Positions 46,197 to 54,426 of a DNA stretch of 64,000 bases are shown here, one piece after another (position 1 is the first letter of the stretch; every line of letters begins with the position of its first letter). The DNA comes from CAWCKS01 sp963763485 (GTDB lineage: Bacteria > Pseudomonadota > Alphaproteobacteria > Rhizobiales > Xanthobacteraceae). The stretch is from the NCBI GenBank assembly GCA_963763485.1, contig CAVXOW010000003.1, positions 434,001 to 498,000 of the forward strand, read 5' to 3'. Under the pieces are notes generated by a model that was given only the letters and a program-made list of their open reading frames with translations, did not search any database and was not told where the DNA came from. The translations under genes were made by a program, and so were the position numbers.

Positions 46197-46991
46197 ATGT
46201 CAGTGACTTCAGATACGGCGAAGCCTGCCGGCCTCAAACCGACCCAGCTGACCAATCCGATCGCGGTCGACATCCAGGGCATGAACAAGTGGTACGGCGC
46301 GTTCCACGTGCTGCGCGACATCAACATGCGCGTTCAGCGCGGCGAACGCATCGTGATCTGCGGGCCGTCGGGGTCCGGCAAGTCGACCATGATCCGCTGC
46401 ATCAACCGGCTGGAGGAGCACCAGAAGGGCCGCATCATCGTCGATGGCGTCGAACTCACCAACGACCTGAAGAAGATCGACGAGATCCGCCGCGACGTCG
46501 GCATGGTGTTCCAGCACTTCAACCTGTTTCCGCATCTGACCGTGATGGAGAACTGCACGCTGGCGCCGATCTGGGTGCGCAAGCTGCCGAAAAAGGACGC
46601 CGAGGAGGTGGCGCTGCACTACCTGACCCGCGTCAAGATCCCGGAGCAGGCCGGCAAGTATCCCGGTCAGCTGTCAGGCGGCCAGCAGCAGCGCGTCGCA
46701 ATCGCGCGCGCGCTTTGCATGAGCCCGAAGATCATGCTGTTCGATGAGCCGACCTCGGCGCTCGATCCGGAGATGGTCAAGGAGGTGCTCGACACCATGG
46801 TCGGTCTCGCCGAGGACGGCATGACCATGCTGTGCGTGACCCATGAGATGGGCTTTGCGCGCGAAGTCGCAAACCGCATCGTGTTCATGGACGCCGGCCA
46901 GATCATCGAATCGAACGAGCCGGAAGAATTCTTCGCCAACCCGCAGCACCAGCGCACCAGGCTGTTCCTGAGCCAGATTCTCCGGCATTGA
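46197..46991 (+). CDS. aapP: General L-amino acid ABC transporter ATP-binding protein
   Basis: The 264-residue ATPase has Walker A GPSGSGKST, the signature LSGGQQQR, Walker B IMLFDEPTSALD and the switch His in CVTHEMGF. It energises AapQM. The ATG at 46197 is the last gene of the operon; a second ATG five bases upstream is out of frame. Confidence 0.96.
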   Translation: MSVTSDTAKPAGLKPTQLTNPIAVDIQGMNKWYGAFHVLRDINMRVQRGERIVICGPSGSGKSTMIRCINRLEEHQKGRIIVDGVELTNDLKKIDEIRRDVGMVFQHFNLFPHLTVMENCTLAPIWVRKLPKKDAEEVALHYLTRVKIPEQAGKYPGQLSGGQQQRVAIARALCMSPKIMLFDEPTSALDPEMVKEVLDTMVGLAEDGMTMLCVTHEMGFAREVANRIVFMDAGQIIESNEPEEFFANPQHQRTRLFLSQILRH

Positions 46992-47019
46992 GCGACGGTT
47001 GGTATCGCTCCTCAGATTA

Positions 47020-47165
47020 GCTCCACTTGCACATAGTTGCCAGAGCCGCTCGACGAAGACATTGTCACGCCAGGCCGCCTTGCCGTCGATGCTGATCGCG
47101 ATGGCGTTGTCGAGAAGCAGACCGGTGAACGCGGCGCTAGTGAACTCGCTGCCCTGATCGGTAAC
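47020..47165 (-). pseudogene. IS3-family transposase fragment
   Basis: Read on the minus strand, about 47 codons match the DDE core of an IS3-type transposase: VTDQGSEFTSAAFTGLLLDN, then AIAISIDGKAAWRDNVFVERLW. Both ends are missing and no inverted repeats were found, so it is an old scrap. It is too short to be an open frame of its own. It lies between aapP and the LysE-family gene. Confidence 0.85.
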
Positions 47166-47278
47166 GTCATGCGTTGCGTGTGCGGTGCTGTCTGCGAGCA
47201 GTGTCTGGCTTTGCTATCTTTTCTTGGTGGACCTCAATATAGAGTCGGGCGTCTCAATAGGAGATGAAACGCCGGCGA

Positions 47279-47938
47279 TCATGGGGTTAATCCGGGTTTC
47301 GCACGATAGATCAGAAAGAGCGCCTCGCGCAGTGACGTCACCAGCAAGCTCAGTCCCAAGGCCCCCATGGTAACCGATGCGATGCGATTGGCGACGCCTC
47401 GCGTGCGCGAGTAGGCGGCGCGAACACGCTCGCGAGAGAACAGGTAGGCGAGCAGCGTGTGCCAGCACAGCGCGTTGAGCACCACCATGGCCACCGCCGA
47501 CGCCTGCAGGATTGGGCTCGGCGCCGCCGGGAACGAAGTGGCAAACACGCTGCCAAAAAATAGAGCCACTTTTGGATTGGTAATGTTGGTCAGAAATCCT
47601 CGATGAAACGCGGCCCACGAGGACACTGACGACGACGCTCGACCGACCAACGCAGCGCCGCTGGATCGCCATAGACGAACGGCCACATACAGCAGATACA
47701 CGCCTCCGGCGACCTGAAGTGCGAGCCGTAGTTCCGGAAATGCAACGAAAACGACGTGGACTCCGAGGACCGCGCAAGTCGCCCAAAGGGCGGCGCCAAA
47801 GGTAACGCCCAAGGCTGCGAAAACAGCACTCCGAGCCCGATCACTCGCTGCCACTTGCGACACCAGCAGAACGTTGGGGCCTGAACTCAACATAGCCGCG
47901 ACGTGAAGGATCCAGATGGTGACGAAAGTGGAAAGCAT
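47279..47938 (-). CDS. LysE/RhtB-family amino-acid exporter
   Basis: The 219-residue protein has about six membrane segments and the family's start, LHVAAMLSSGPNVLLVSQVA, plus the conserved FLTNITNPKVALFFGS. Members export amino acids such as threonine or homoserine. The substrate cannot be told. It next to an IS3 scrap suggests a rearranged spot. Confidence 0.85.
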   Translation of the reverse strand: MLSTFVTIWILHVAAMLSSGPNVLLVSQVAASDRARSAVFAALGVTFGAALWATCAVLGVHVVFVAFPELRLALQVAGGVYLLYVAVRLWRSSGAALVGRASSSVSSWAAFHRGFLTNITNPKVALFFGSVFATSFPAAPSPILQASAVAMVVLNALCWHTLLAYLFSRERVRAAYSRTRGVANRIASVTMGALGLSLLVTSLREALFLIYRAKPGLTP

Positions 47939-48000
47939 AGACCCTCTTATGAGTATGATCGATACGATCGCAGGATGGGCACATTGCTGACTTCACTGGC

Positions 48001-49041
48001 TCACGCCTTCACGAATGGCAACTCGCGCTTGACGCGCTTCTCGAGCCAGTCCGGCACCGGCAGGTTCTTCGAGCGCATGAAGTCGGGGTTGAACAGCTTT
48101 GACTGATAGCGGCTGCCGAAGTCGGCAAGGATCGTGACGATGGTCTTGCCGGGGCCGAGCTCCTTTGCCAGCCGGATCGCGCCGGCAACGTTGATGCCGG
48201 TCGAGCCGCCGAGGCACAGGCCTTCGTGCAGCAGCAGGTCGTAGATCACGGGGACGGCTTCCTCGTCGGGGATGACGTAAGCCTTGTCGACGGGGGTGCC
48301 CTCGATCACCGGCGTGACGCGGCCGAGCCCAATGCCTTCCGTGATCGAGTCGCCTTTGGTGAGCTTCGGCGTGCCGTCCGTGAACAGGTGATACATCCCA
48401 AAGCCACACGGATCGGCGCAGCCGATCACCACGTTCTTGTTCTTCTCCTTCAGGAAGATGCTCGTGCCGGCGAGCGTGCCACCGGTGCCGACCGAGCAGA
48501 TGAAGCCGTCGACCTTGCCGTTGGTCTGCTCCCAGATTTCCGGTCCGGTCGAGACATAGTGGGCCTTGCGGTTATCCAGATTGTTCCACTGGTCGGCGAA
48601 CAGCACGCCATTCGGTTCGGTCTTGCGCAACTCGTCGGCAAGCCGACGGCCGACGTGCTGGTAGTTGTTCGGATTGGAGTAGGGCAGCGCCGGGGCTTCG
48701 ACCAACTCGGCGCCGCACAGGCGAAGGATGTCCTTTTTCTCCTGGCTCTGGGTTTCCGGGATCACGATCAGCGTGCGGTAGCCGCGCGCGTTGGCAACCA
48801 CGGCGAGCCCGATGCCGGTATTGCCGGCGGTCGACTCGACGACAAGGCCGCCCGGTTTCAGCTCACCGCGCTTCTCGGCTTCGAGGATGATCTGCCGCGC
48901 GGTGCGGTCCTTCACTGACTGCCCCGGATTCATGAACTCGGCCTTGCCGAGAATGGTGCAGCCGGTCATTTCGGAGGCGTGCTTGAGCTTGATCAGCGGC
49001 GTGTTGCCGATCGCCTCGATCAGGTCTTGGCGGAAGTTCAT
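48001..49041 (-). CDS. cysK: Cysteine synthase (O-acetylserine sulfhydrylase)
   Basis: CysK makes cysteine from O-acetylserine and sulfide with pyridoxal phosphate. Lys44 in FMNPGQSVKDRTA binds the cofactor; ESTAGNTGIGLAVVANARG is the substrate loop and SVGTGGTLAGTS binds its phosphate. The 346-residue length is in the CysK/CysM range of this group. It follows the lipid operon on the same strand after 185 bp, so cotranscription is uncertain. Confidence 0.93.
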   Translation of the reverse strand: MNFRQDLIEAIGNTPLIKLKHASEMTGCTILGKAEFMNPGQSVKDRTARQIILEAEKRGELKPGGLVVESTAGNTGIGLAVVANARGYRTLIVIPETQSQEKKDILRLCGAELVEAPALPYSNPNNYQHVGRRLADELRKTEPNGVLFADQWNNLDNRKAHYVSTGPEIWEQTNGKVDGFICSVGTGGTLAGTSIFLKEKNKNVVIGCADPCGFGMYHLFTDGTPKLTKGDSITEGIGLGRVTPVIEGTPVDKAYVIPDEEAVPVIYDLLLHEGLCLGGSTGINVAGAIRLAKELGPGKTIVTILADFGSRYQSKLFNPDFMRSKNLPVPDWLEKRVKRELPFVKA

Positions 49042-49194
49042 TGCGTTTCGTGCTCCTTGGGGAGTCGCGTCCTGCTCTAATTGTGCGAGCGCGAAGCGCG
49101 CATCGCCGACAGATAAGGACGAATATAGGAGCAGTTGCCCGCCGTCGCACCAGTCTTAAAGACGGCCTTGGTGAATGAGCCGTCTGGCCTTGCC

Positions 49195-49238
49195 CAAGTC
49201 TTGCTTAAGTCTTGCCTAAGCCTTTCCTAAGCCTTGGC
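49195..49238. repeat. Four tandem 11-bp repeats at the end of the CFA-synthase-like gene
   Basis: CAAGTCTTGCT, TAAGTCTTGCC, TAAGCCTTTCC and TAAGCCTTGGC follow each other without a gap. The last covers the final codons and stop of the CFA-synthase-like gene, the rest lie towards cysK. The unit resembles the AGACTTG repeats before eno. Confidence 0.75.
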
Positions 49239-50453
49239 GAAGACGATCTGGCGCACGTCGATATTGCCGGACAGGAAGCCGGCCTCGCAGTAGGCGAGGT
49301 AGTATTCCCAGAGTCGCCGAAACCGCTCGTCGAAGCCAAGCGGCGTCAGGTCCGGCCAGGCCGCGCGAAAATTATCCCGCCAGGTGGCCAGCGTCCTGGC
49401 ATAATCTTGCCCAAAGATGCGCTCGCGGATGACGGGCACGCCGAACGTCTCGCCGAGCGACTTGAGCACGGCCGGCGAGGGCAGCATGCCGCCCGGGAAG
49501 ATGTAGCGCTGGATGAAATCCACCTCACGCCGGTAGCTCTCGAAGAACCTGTCCTGGATGGTGATGGCCTGGATGCCGGCAAAGCCGCCGGGCAACAGCC
49601 GGTCGCGCAGCTGGGCGAAATACCGCGGCCAGAACTGCTCGCCGACCGCCTCGATCATCTCGATCGAGGCGATCCGGTCGTAGTGGTCGCGCTCGTCGCG
49701 GTAGTCACGGAAGCGGATCTCGACCTTGTCGTTGAGACCGGCCTCGAACATGCGCCGTTGTGCGAAATCGCGCTGCTCCCGCGAGATGGTGAGGCCGACG
49801 ACCTTCACGTCAAACGTCTTGGCGACGAACTCGGCAAAGCCGCCCCAGCCGCAACCGATCTCCAGCAACCTTTGGCCGGGCTGCACGTTGATCGCCTCCG
49901 CCAGCCGCCGATACTTGTTCTGCTGTGCGGCCGAGAGATCATTGGTGCGATCCTCGAACAGCGCCGACGAGTATGTCATCGTCTGGTCGAGCCAGGCTTT
50001 GTAGAACGAGTTGCCGATGTCGTAGTGCGCGTAGATGTTGCGCCTGGCCTGGCGGCGCGTGTTGCGGTTGAACCAGTGCTGCACCATCTGTACCGCGCGC
50101 ATCGCCGGGTTATTGGTGAACATGGCTGCGATGCGGTCGTGATTGACACAGAACAGGTAGAGGAATGTCGTGAGGTCGGGCGTATCCCATTCGCCGCGCA
50201 GATAGGCTTCCGCGACCCCGATATCGCCGCCATTGATCAGCCGCCACGCGAAGCGATAGGTCCGGACCGTCATTTCCGCCGCCGGGCCCGGCTCGGCGCC
50301 GCCAAACCGCAATACGCGATGATCGGGCAAGGTGATATCGAGCGTGCCGCGCTTGAGCCGCGCTGCATAGCCGAAGGCGAGCTGCGCCAGCCGTGGCAGA
50401 TCCTTTACCGCGCCTGCAACGTTGTCCTCGTTGAGACTGACAATTTCCCTCAT
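49227..50453 (-). CDS. cfa: Cyclopropane-fatty-acyl-phospholipid synthase-like methyltransferase
   Basis: The 408-residue protein has the CFA synthase layout: an N-terminal lipid-binding part (about 1-130), NIYAHYDIGNSFYKAWLDQT, and the SAM-binding motif LLEIGCGWGGFAEF near residue 200, with YRDERDHYDRIASIEMIEAVG. It methylates the double bond of membrane lipid acyl chains or a related site. It is third in an operon after an FAD oxidoreductase and a DUF1365 gene, an arrangement seen with modified fatty acids in alphaproteobacteria, so the product may not be a simple cyclopropane. Confidence 0.9.
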   Translation of the reverse strand: MREIVSLNEDNVAGAVKDLPRLAQLAFGYAARLKRGTLDITLPDHRVLRFGGAEPGPAAEMTVRTYRFAWRLINGGDIGVAEAYLRGEWDTPDLTTFLYLFCVNHDRIAAMFTNNPAMRAVQMVQHWFNRNTRRQARRNIYAHYDIGNSFYKAWLDQTMTYSSALFEDRTNDLSAAQQNKYRRLAEAINVQPGQRLLEIGCGWGGFAEFVAKTFDVKVVGLTISREQRDFAQRRMFEAGLNDKVEIRFRDYRDERDHYDRIASIEMIEAVGEQFWPRYFAQLRDRLLPGGFAGIQAITIQDRFFESYRREVDFIQRYIFPGGMLPSPAVLKSLGETFGVPVIRERIFGQDYARTLATWRDNFRAAWPDLTPLGFDERFRRLWEYYLAYCEAGFLSGNIDVRQIVFAKA

Positions 50454-50471
50454 CGCCTGTTCCGCACGACG

Positions 50472-51299
50472 TCAGTGTGCGAGGGCGCTGGAAGAGCTCG
50501 CCTGTTGCCTGTCGAGACTTGCGGTGCCCGCGGGCGCCCCCGGCACCAAGTTTGCCCCTTTCAACCAAAGGCGCAAGGCCTGCCAGTAAATCGCTGCGAT
50601 GATTTTTGCAGTGACAAAAGGTAGCGCGAGGAACGCTTTGGCCAGCGACGACGAGGTCAGGGGCGACCGCCGGCCAGAGAATGTGGCCGCCAGCAGGGGG
50701 CCATCGGAATCGGTCTCAAGGATCCGGATCCTGACAGTGTCAGCAGGCCGCGAGATGCGGAAAAGGTAGCGCATGTCGGCTTCGATGAAGGGCGAAACGT
50801 AAAAGGTCTTGTCCTGTTCCTGGCGGATCAGCTCGGCGCGGCGCTGGTCCATTGCAACCGGCAGGACGTAGTGGTGCATCTGGCGGAAAGTGTTACGCAC
50901 CTCGTAGATCATCAGCGCGAGTCCGCCAGCGGCATTGAAGCAGAAATAGACCGACAGTGGATTGAAGGCATAGCCAAGCAATCTTGGGTAGCCGAGCAGC
51001 AATACTTTGCCGCCGGTGAGATCGATGCCATGAGCGCGCGCGCAATCGGTAGCGTAGGCGCGCAACGACGAGCCGTCGCGCCGGCCATGGTCGCGCTCGT
51101 GGAAGGAGTAGAGCGCGCGCCGGTTGACACCAAACAGGATCGATTGGCGGTCCGCATCCTCCAAACGATCGAGCTCGATCAAAAGGCTCATGACCCGGTA
51201 GTTGAAGCGATGCATAAACGGCTTAAGCCGAGCATGCATGACGTTGCCGATATAGAGCGCAGCAGCGGGGGACGCTTTGTTCTCGATCCTCTCGGCCAT
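50472..51299 (-). CDS. DUF1365 family protein
   Basis: The 275-residue protein belongs to DUF1365, whose members usually sit next to CFA-type synthases. Typical pieces are ALYIGNVMHARLKPFMHRFN at the start and GYPRLLGYAFNPLSVYFCFN. No catalytic residue is assigned. The ATG at 51299 is 18 bp after the FAD oxidoreductase stop, and its own stop is 18 bp before the CFA-like gene, so it is clearly cotranscribed. A role in the same lipid modification is inferred. Confidence 0.9.
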   Translation of the reverse strand: MAERIENKASPAAALYIGNVMHARLKPFMHRFNYRVMSLLIELDRLEDADRQSILFGVNRRALYSFHERDHGRRDGSSLRAYATDCARAHGIDLTGGKVLLLGYPRLLGYAFNPLSVYFCFNAAGGLALMIYEVRNTFRQMHHYVLPVAMDQRRAELIRQEQDKTFYVSPFIEADMRYLFRISRPADTVRIRILETDSDGPLLAATFSGRRSPLTSSSLAKAFLALPFVTAKIIAAIYWQALRLWLKGANLVPGAPAGTASLDRQQASSSSALAH

Positions 51300-51318
51300 G
51301 GTTGTCGTGTCCGTGTTC

Positions 51319-52629
51319 CTACTCGGCAGCCTGGGCCAGTGCGGCGGGTGTCGCACGCCACGGCGCGAGCGCGCCAAGCGCCTCTGCAATCGCAAGCCCC
51401 GACCTCAAGCCGTCCTCGTGGAAGCCATAGCCGGTCCAGGCACCGCAGAACCAGGTGTGGCGCTGGCCCTGAATGTCGTTCAGGCGCTGCTGTGCGCGAA
51501 ACGCCGCCGCGTCGTATTGCGGGTGGTCGTAGACGTAGCGCCCGAAGGTCTTATCCGCAGCCGGCTCGAACGGCGGGTTCAGGCTCAGGAACAGCGGCCT
51601 GCTCTCGTCGATGGCCTGCAGGCGGTTCATCCAGTAGGTCACGGCAACGTCGTTCAGCGCGCCGCCCTGCCGCGGCCAGCGCAGGAAATTCCACGACGCC
51701 CAGGCGCTGCGGCGCTTCGGCATCAAGCGCGGGTCACGGTGCAGATAGGCGGTGTTTGGCGCGTAGCGGATCGCACCGAGCACGGCGCGCTCAGTGTCGC
51801 TCGGGTCCGCCAGCATGCCGAGCGCCTGGTCGGTGTGGGTGCCGATAATGACGTGATCGAACGTGTCGGTGCGGCCGTGGCTGTCCTTGACCACGATGCC
51901 GTGGGCGGTGCGGGCGATCGAGGTCACCGCACAGCCGAGCCGGAGGTCGCGATATTGCGCGGCCATTTTCTCGACATAACGCCTGGAGCCGCCCAGCACG
52001 GTGCGCCAGGTCGGCCGGTCGTATTGCAGCAGGCAATGATTGGTGAAGAACGCGACGAAATTCTCGGCCGGGAAGTCGAGCATCTTCTGCACCGGCGTCG
52101 ACCAGATCGCAGCCCCCATCGGCGCCAGATAGTCGCGCAGCAGCCGAGTTGAAAATCCGCGACGCGCAAAATAATCGCCGAGCGAAAGGCCGGACAGCGC
52201 GCCGAGCGCGAAGTCGGCGACGCTGGTCTCGTTGAAGCGCGGGATATGGCGCAGCATGCGCAGATACGAGACGGACACCAGGTTCGACGGTTGCGCGAAG
52301 AGGCCCTTGGCAGTCTCGAGCCAGTTGGCGCCGCCGCCCTTCCATTCGAACGCGCCATGGTCGGCGGACACCGAAAAGCTCATGCTGCTTTCGATCGTCG
52401 CGACATCGAGGTGATCGAGCAGGCTGGTCAGAAGCGGATAGTTGCGCTCGTTGTAGACGATGAAGCCGGTATCGACGGCGATGCTGTAGCCGTCATAGTC
52501 GACCGTCGCGGTGTGGCTGTGGCCGCCCGGGCGCAGCTCGCGCTCGTAAACGGTGACCGGATAGCGGCGCGACAGCGCCCATGCCGCGGCATTGCCCGCG
52601 ATCCCAGTCCCCACCACAGCGATGCGCAT
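51319..52629 (-). CDS. NAD(P)/FAD-dependent amine-oxidase-like oxidoreductase
   Basis: The 436-residue protein begins MRIAVVGTGIAGNAAAWALS, an FAD Rossmann loop, followed by VYERELRPGGHSHT. DTGFIVYNERNYPLLTSLLD and the C-terminal WFCGAWTGYGFHEDGLRSG are typical of the amine-oxidase-like proteins that pair with DUF1365 and CFA-type synthases. No export signal is seen. It is the first gene of the three-gene operon; probably a desaturase or isomerase step on lipid chains, which is inference. Confidence 0.88.
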   Translation of the reverse strand: MRIAVVGTGIAGNAAAWALSRRYPVTVYERELRPGGHSHTATVDYDGYSIAVDTGFIVYNERNYPLLTSLLDHLDVATIESSMSFSVSADHGAFEWKGGGANWLETAKGLFAQPSNLVSVSYLRMLRHIPRFNETSVADFALGALSGLSLGDYFARRGFSTRLLRDYLAPMGAAIWSTPVQKMLDFPAENFVAFFTNHCLLQYDRPTWRTVLGGSRRYVEKMAAQYRDLRLGCAVTSIARTAHGIVVKDSHGRTDTFDHVIIGTHTDQALGMLADPSDTERAVLGAIRYAPNTAYLHRDPRLMPKRRSAWASWNFLRWPRQGGALNDVAVTYWMNRLQAIDESRPLFLSLNPPFEPAADKTFGRYVYDHPQYDAAAFRAQQRLNDIQGQRHTWFCGAWTGYGFHEDGLRSGLAIAEALGALAPWRATPAALAQAAE

Positions 52630-52938
52630 GAATTCCCCCGTGCCTCTCGATGCCTCAAGCTACGGGACGCCGCGTGAGCGGTTTCAGCGGGCACAGGCTG
52701 CCCGATGCGGTCGAATTGTGCGGAGTGCGGGGGCAACGCGGTTCCAAACATGAAATGTTTTTAAGATGTTGCTTTCGGGATGACTCGATTTATTCGTGAT
52801 AAACTATTGTCATAACAAGAGAAATTACGCTGTTGCGAGTGTCGGTTTGGGGTCCGGTTGCCGGTGCAAAACCCGGCCCCCGCTATGGCGCGTCGCGGTC
52901 GCCCGTTAAAGTGTTTCGATCCGAGAGAGCATGGCGTC
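52630..52938. other. Divergent gap between the lipid operon and the MdtABC-type operon
   Basis: The 309 bp hold no convincing gene. It contains a palindrome AAACAT-GAA-ATGTTT (52746-52760) within an AT-rich stretch (about 52740-52830) that stands out from the GC-rich surroundings, so both promoters are probably here. Confidence 0.5.
52746..52760. promoter_or_regulatory. Dyad AAACAT-N3-ATGTTT in the shared promoter region
   Basis: Perfect 6-bp inverted repeat with a 3-base spacer. It lies 117 bp from the lipid operon start and 179 bp from the efflux operon start, so it could serve either. Confidence 0.4.
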
Positions 52939-54426
52939 GTGAACTTGCGGCCTGCCGAGTGTGTGGGGGGAATTTTGCGCGACCGGTTCGGTGCAAGCGC
53001 CGGCCGCACGCTTGCGCTTGCCCTGCTGCTGGCCGGGCTTGGCTCGCTCGCCGGCTGCATAACTGCGGGCGACCTGCCTGATCCCGCACTCGATGTTCCG
53101 CCTGCTTACAAGGAAGGTGCGCCTGGCGACCTGCCGCCCGAACTCGACTGGTGGCGTGGTTTCAAATCGCCGGAATTGACCAACCTGATCGAGGAGGCGC
53201 AGCGCGTGAACCTCGACATCGCAGCTGCCGCGGCGCGCATCGTCCAGGCTGACGCGTCGGCGCGCGTCGCCGGCGCGCCGTTGCTTCCGTCGCTCACCGG
53301 CAATGGCAGCGAACAGATCTCGCGTTCGTCGGGCGCGACCAGCACCGGGACCTCGGCAACCAATTTGCGGCATCAAATCCGAACTTATACGGCGTCATTG
53401 TCGGCAAGCTACGAACTCGACTTCTGGGGCAAGAACCGCGATGCCGCGCTCGCAGCGGATGAGACCACGACCGCGAACCGGTTCGATCGTGACGTGGTTG
53501 CGCTCGCGACCTATGCCAGCGTCGCCAACACCTACTTCACGGTGCTGGCGACCCAGGATCGCATCCGCATCGCCAACAACAACATCGTCAGCGCACAGCG
53601 CATTTACGATGCGATCAAGCAGCGCGTGAACGCCGGCACCACGACCGACCTCGAACTCGCGCAGCAGGAAAGCACGCTGGACAATCTGAAGGCGACCGTG
53701 CCGACGCTGCGGCAGACGCTGGCGCAAAGCAATTACGCGCTCGCGGTGCTGATCTCGCGCCCGCCGGAGAGTGTAGTGATCCGCGGCGGCGGGCTCGGCC
53801 AGGTCGCACTGCCCAAGGTCACGCCGGGGTTGCCCTCGCAGATCCTGACGCAGCGGCCGGACGTCCGCCGCCAGGAGGCGGACCTTGCGTCGGCGACTGC
53901 CAATGTCGGCAACGCTCGCGCCCAGTTCTTTCCGACCATTCAGCTGACGGCGCAGGGTGGCTACCAGAGCGCGGCGCTGGCGGCGCTGTTTACGCCGCAG
54001 GCGACCTTCTACAACGCCGCCGCGAGCCTGACGCAGCCGATATTCGATGGGCTCAGGATCGAGGGCAATTTCGAACTGCAGAGGGCCAAGCAGGACGAGC
54101 TGTTACAGACCTATCGCAAGACCGTCATACAGGCGTTTTCGGACGTCGACACCGCTCTCGTCACCATCCGCGAAACCAGCATCCGAGTCCGCCTGCTGGT
54201 GCAGACCGTGGCGGCCGCGCGGCGGGCGTTCGAGCTTTCCGAGCAGCGCCTCAACGCCGGCACCATCGACATCACGACTGTGCTAAATACCGAGCAGACG
54301 CTATTCCAGGCAGAAGACTCGCTGGCGCAGGCGCGGCTCGCGCGCGTGCAGGCGATCGTCAGTCTTTATCAGGCCCTGGGGGGCGGCTGGACACAGACCA
54401 CGGAAGGCTCCGCGGATGCTATTTAA
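52939..54426 (+). CDS. Outer-membrane efflux lipoprotein, NodT/OprM family
   Basis: The protein forms the outer-membrane channel of a tripartite pump. From the GTG at 52939 it has 495 residues with a lipoprotein signal (LALALLLAGLGSLAGC; the Cys would be acylated), then two long coiled OEP repeats (SASYELDFWGKNRDAALA and QRLNAGTIDITTVLNTEQ are typical). A longer frame from 52858 places the signal too far inside; GAGAGAGC lies before the GTG. Its stop overlaps the next gene by 11 bases. Confidence 0.9.
   Translation: MNLRPAECVGGILRDRFGASAGRTLALALLLAGLGSLAGCITAGDLPDPALDVPPAYKEGAPGDLPPELDWWRGFKSPELTNLIEEAQRVNLDIAAAAARIVQADASARVAGAPLLPSLTGNGSEQISRSSGATSTGTSATNLRHQIRTYTASLSASYELDFWGKNRDAALAADETTTANRFDRDVVALATYASVANTYFTVLATQDRIRIANNNIVSAQRIYDAIKQRVNAGTTTDLELAQQESTLDNLKATVPTLRQTLAQSNYALAVLISRPPESVVIRGGGLGQVALPKVTPGLPSQILTQRPDVRRQEADLASATANVGNARAQFFPTIQLTAQGGYQSAALAALFTPQATFYNAAASLTQPIFDGLRIEGNFELQRAKQDELLQTYRKTVIQAFSDVDTALVTIRETSIRVRLLVQTVAAARRAFELSEQRLNAGTIDITTVLNTEQTLFQAEDSLAQARLARVQAIVSLYQALGGGWTQTTEGSADAI

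Noticed and set aside
46192..46199. Earlier ATG for aapP
   Set aside because: It is out of frame with the ATPase.
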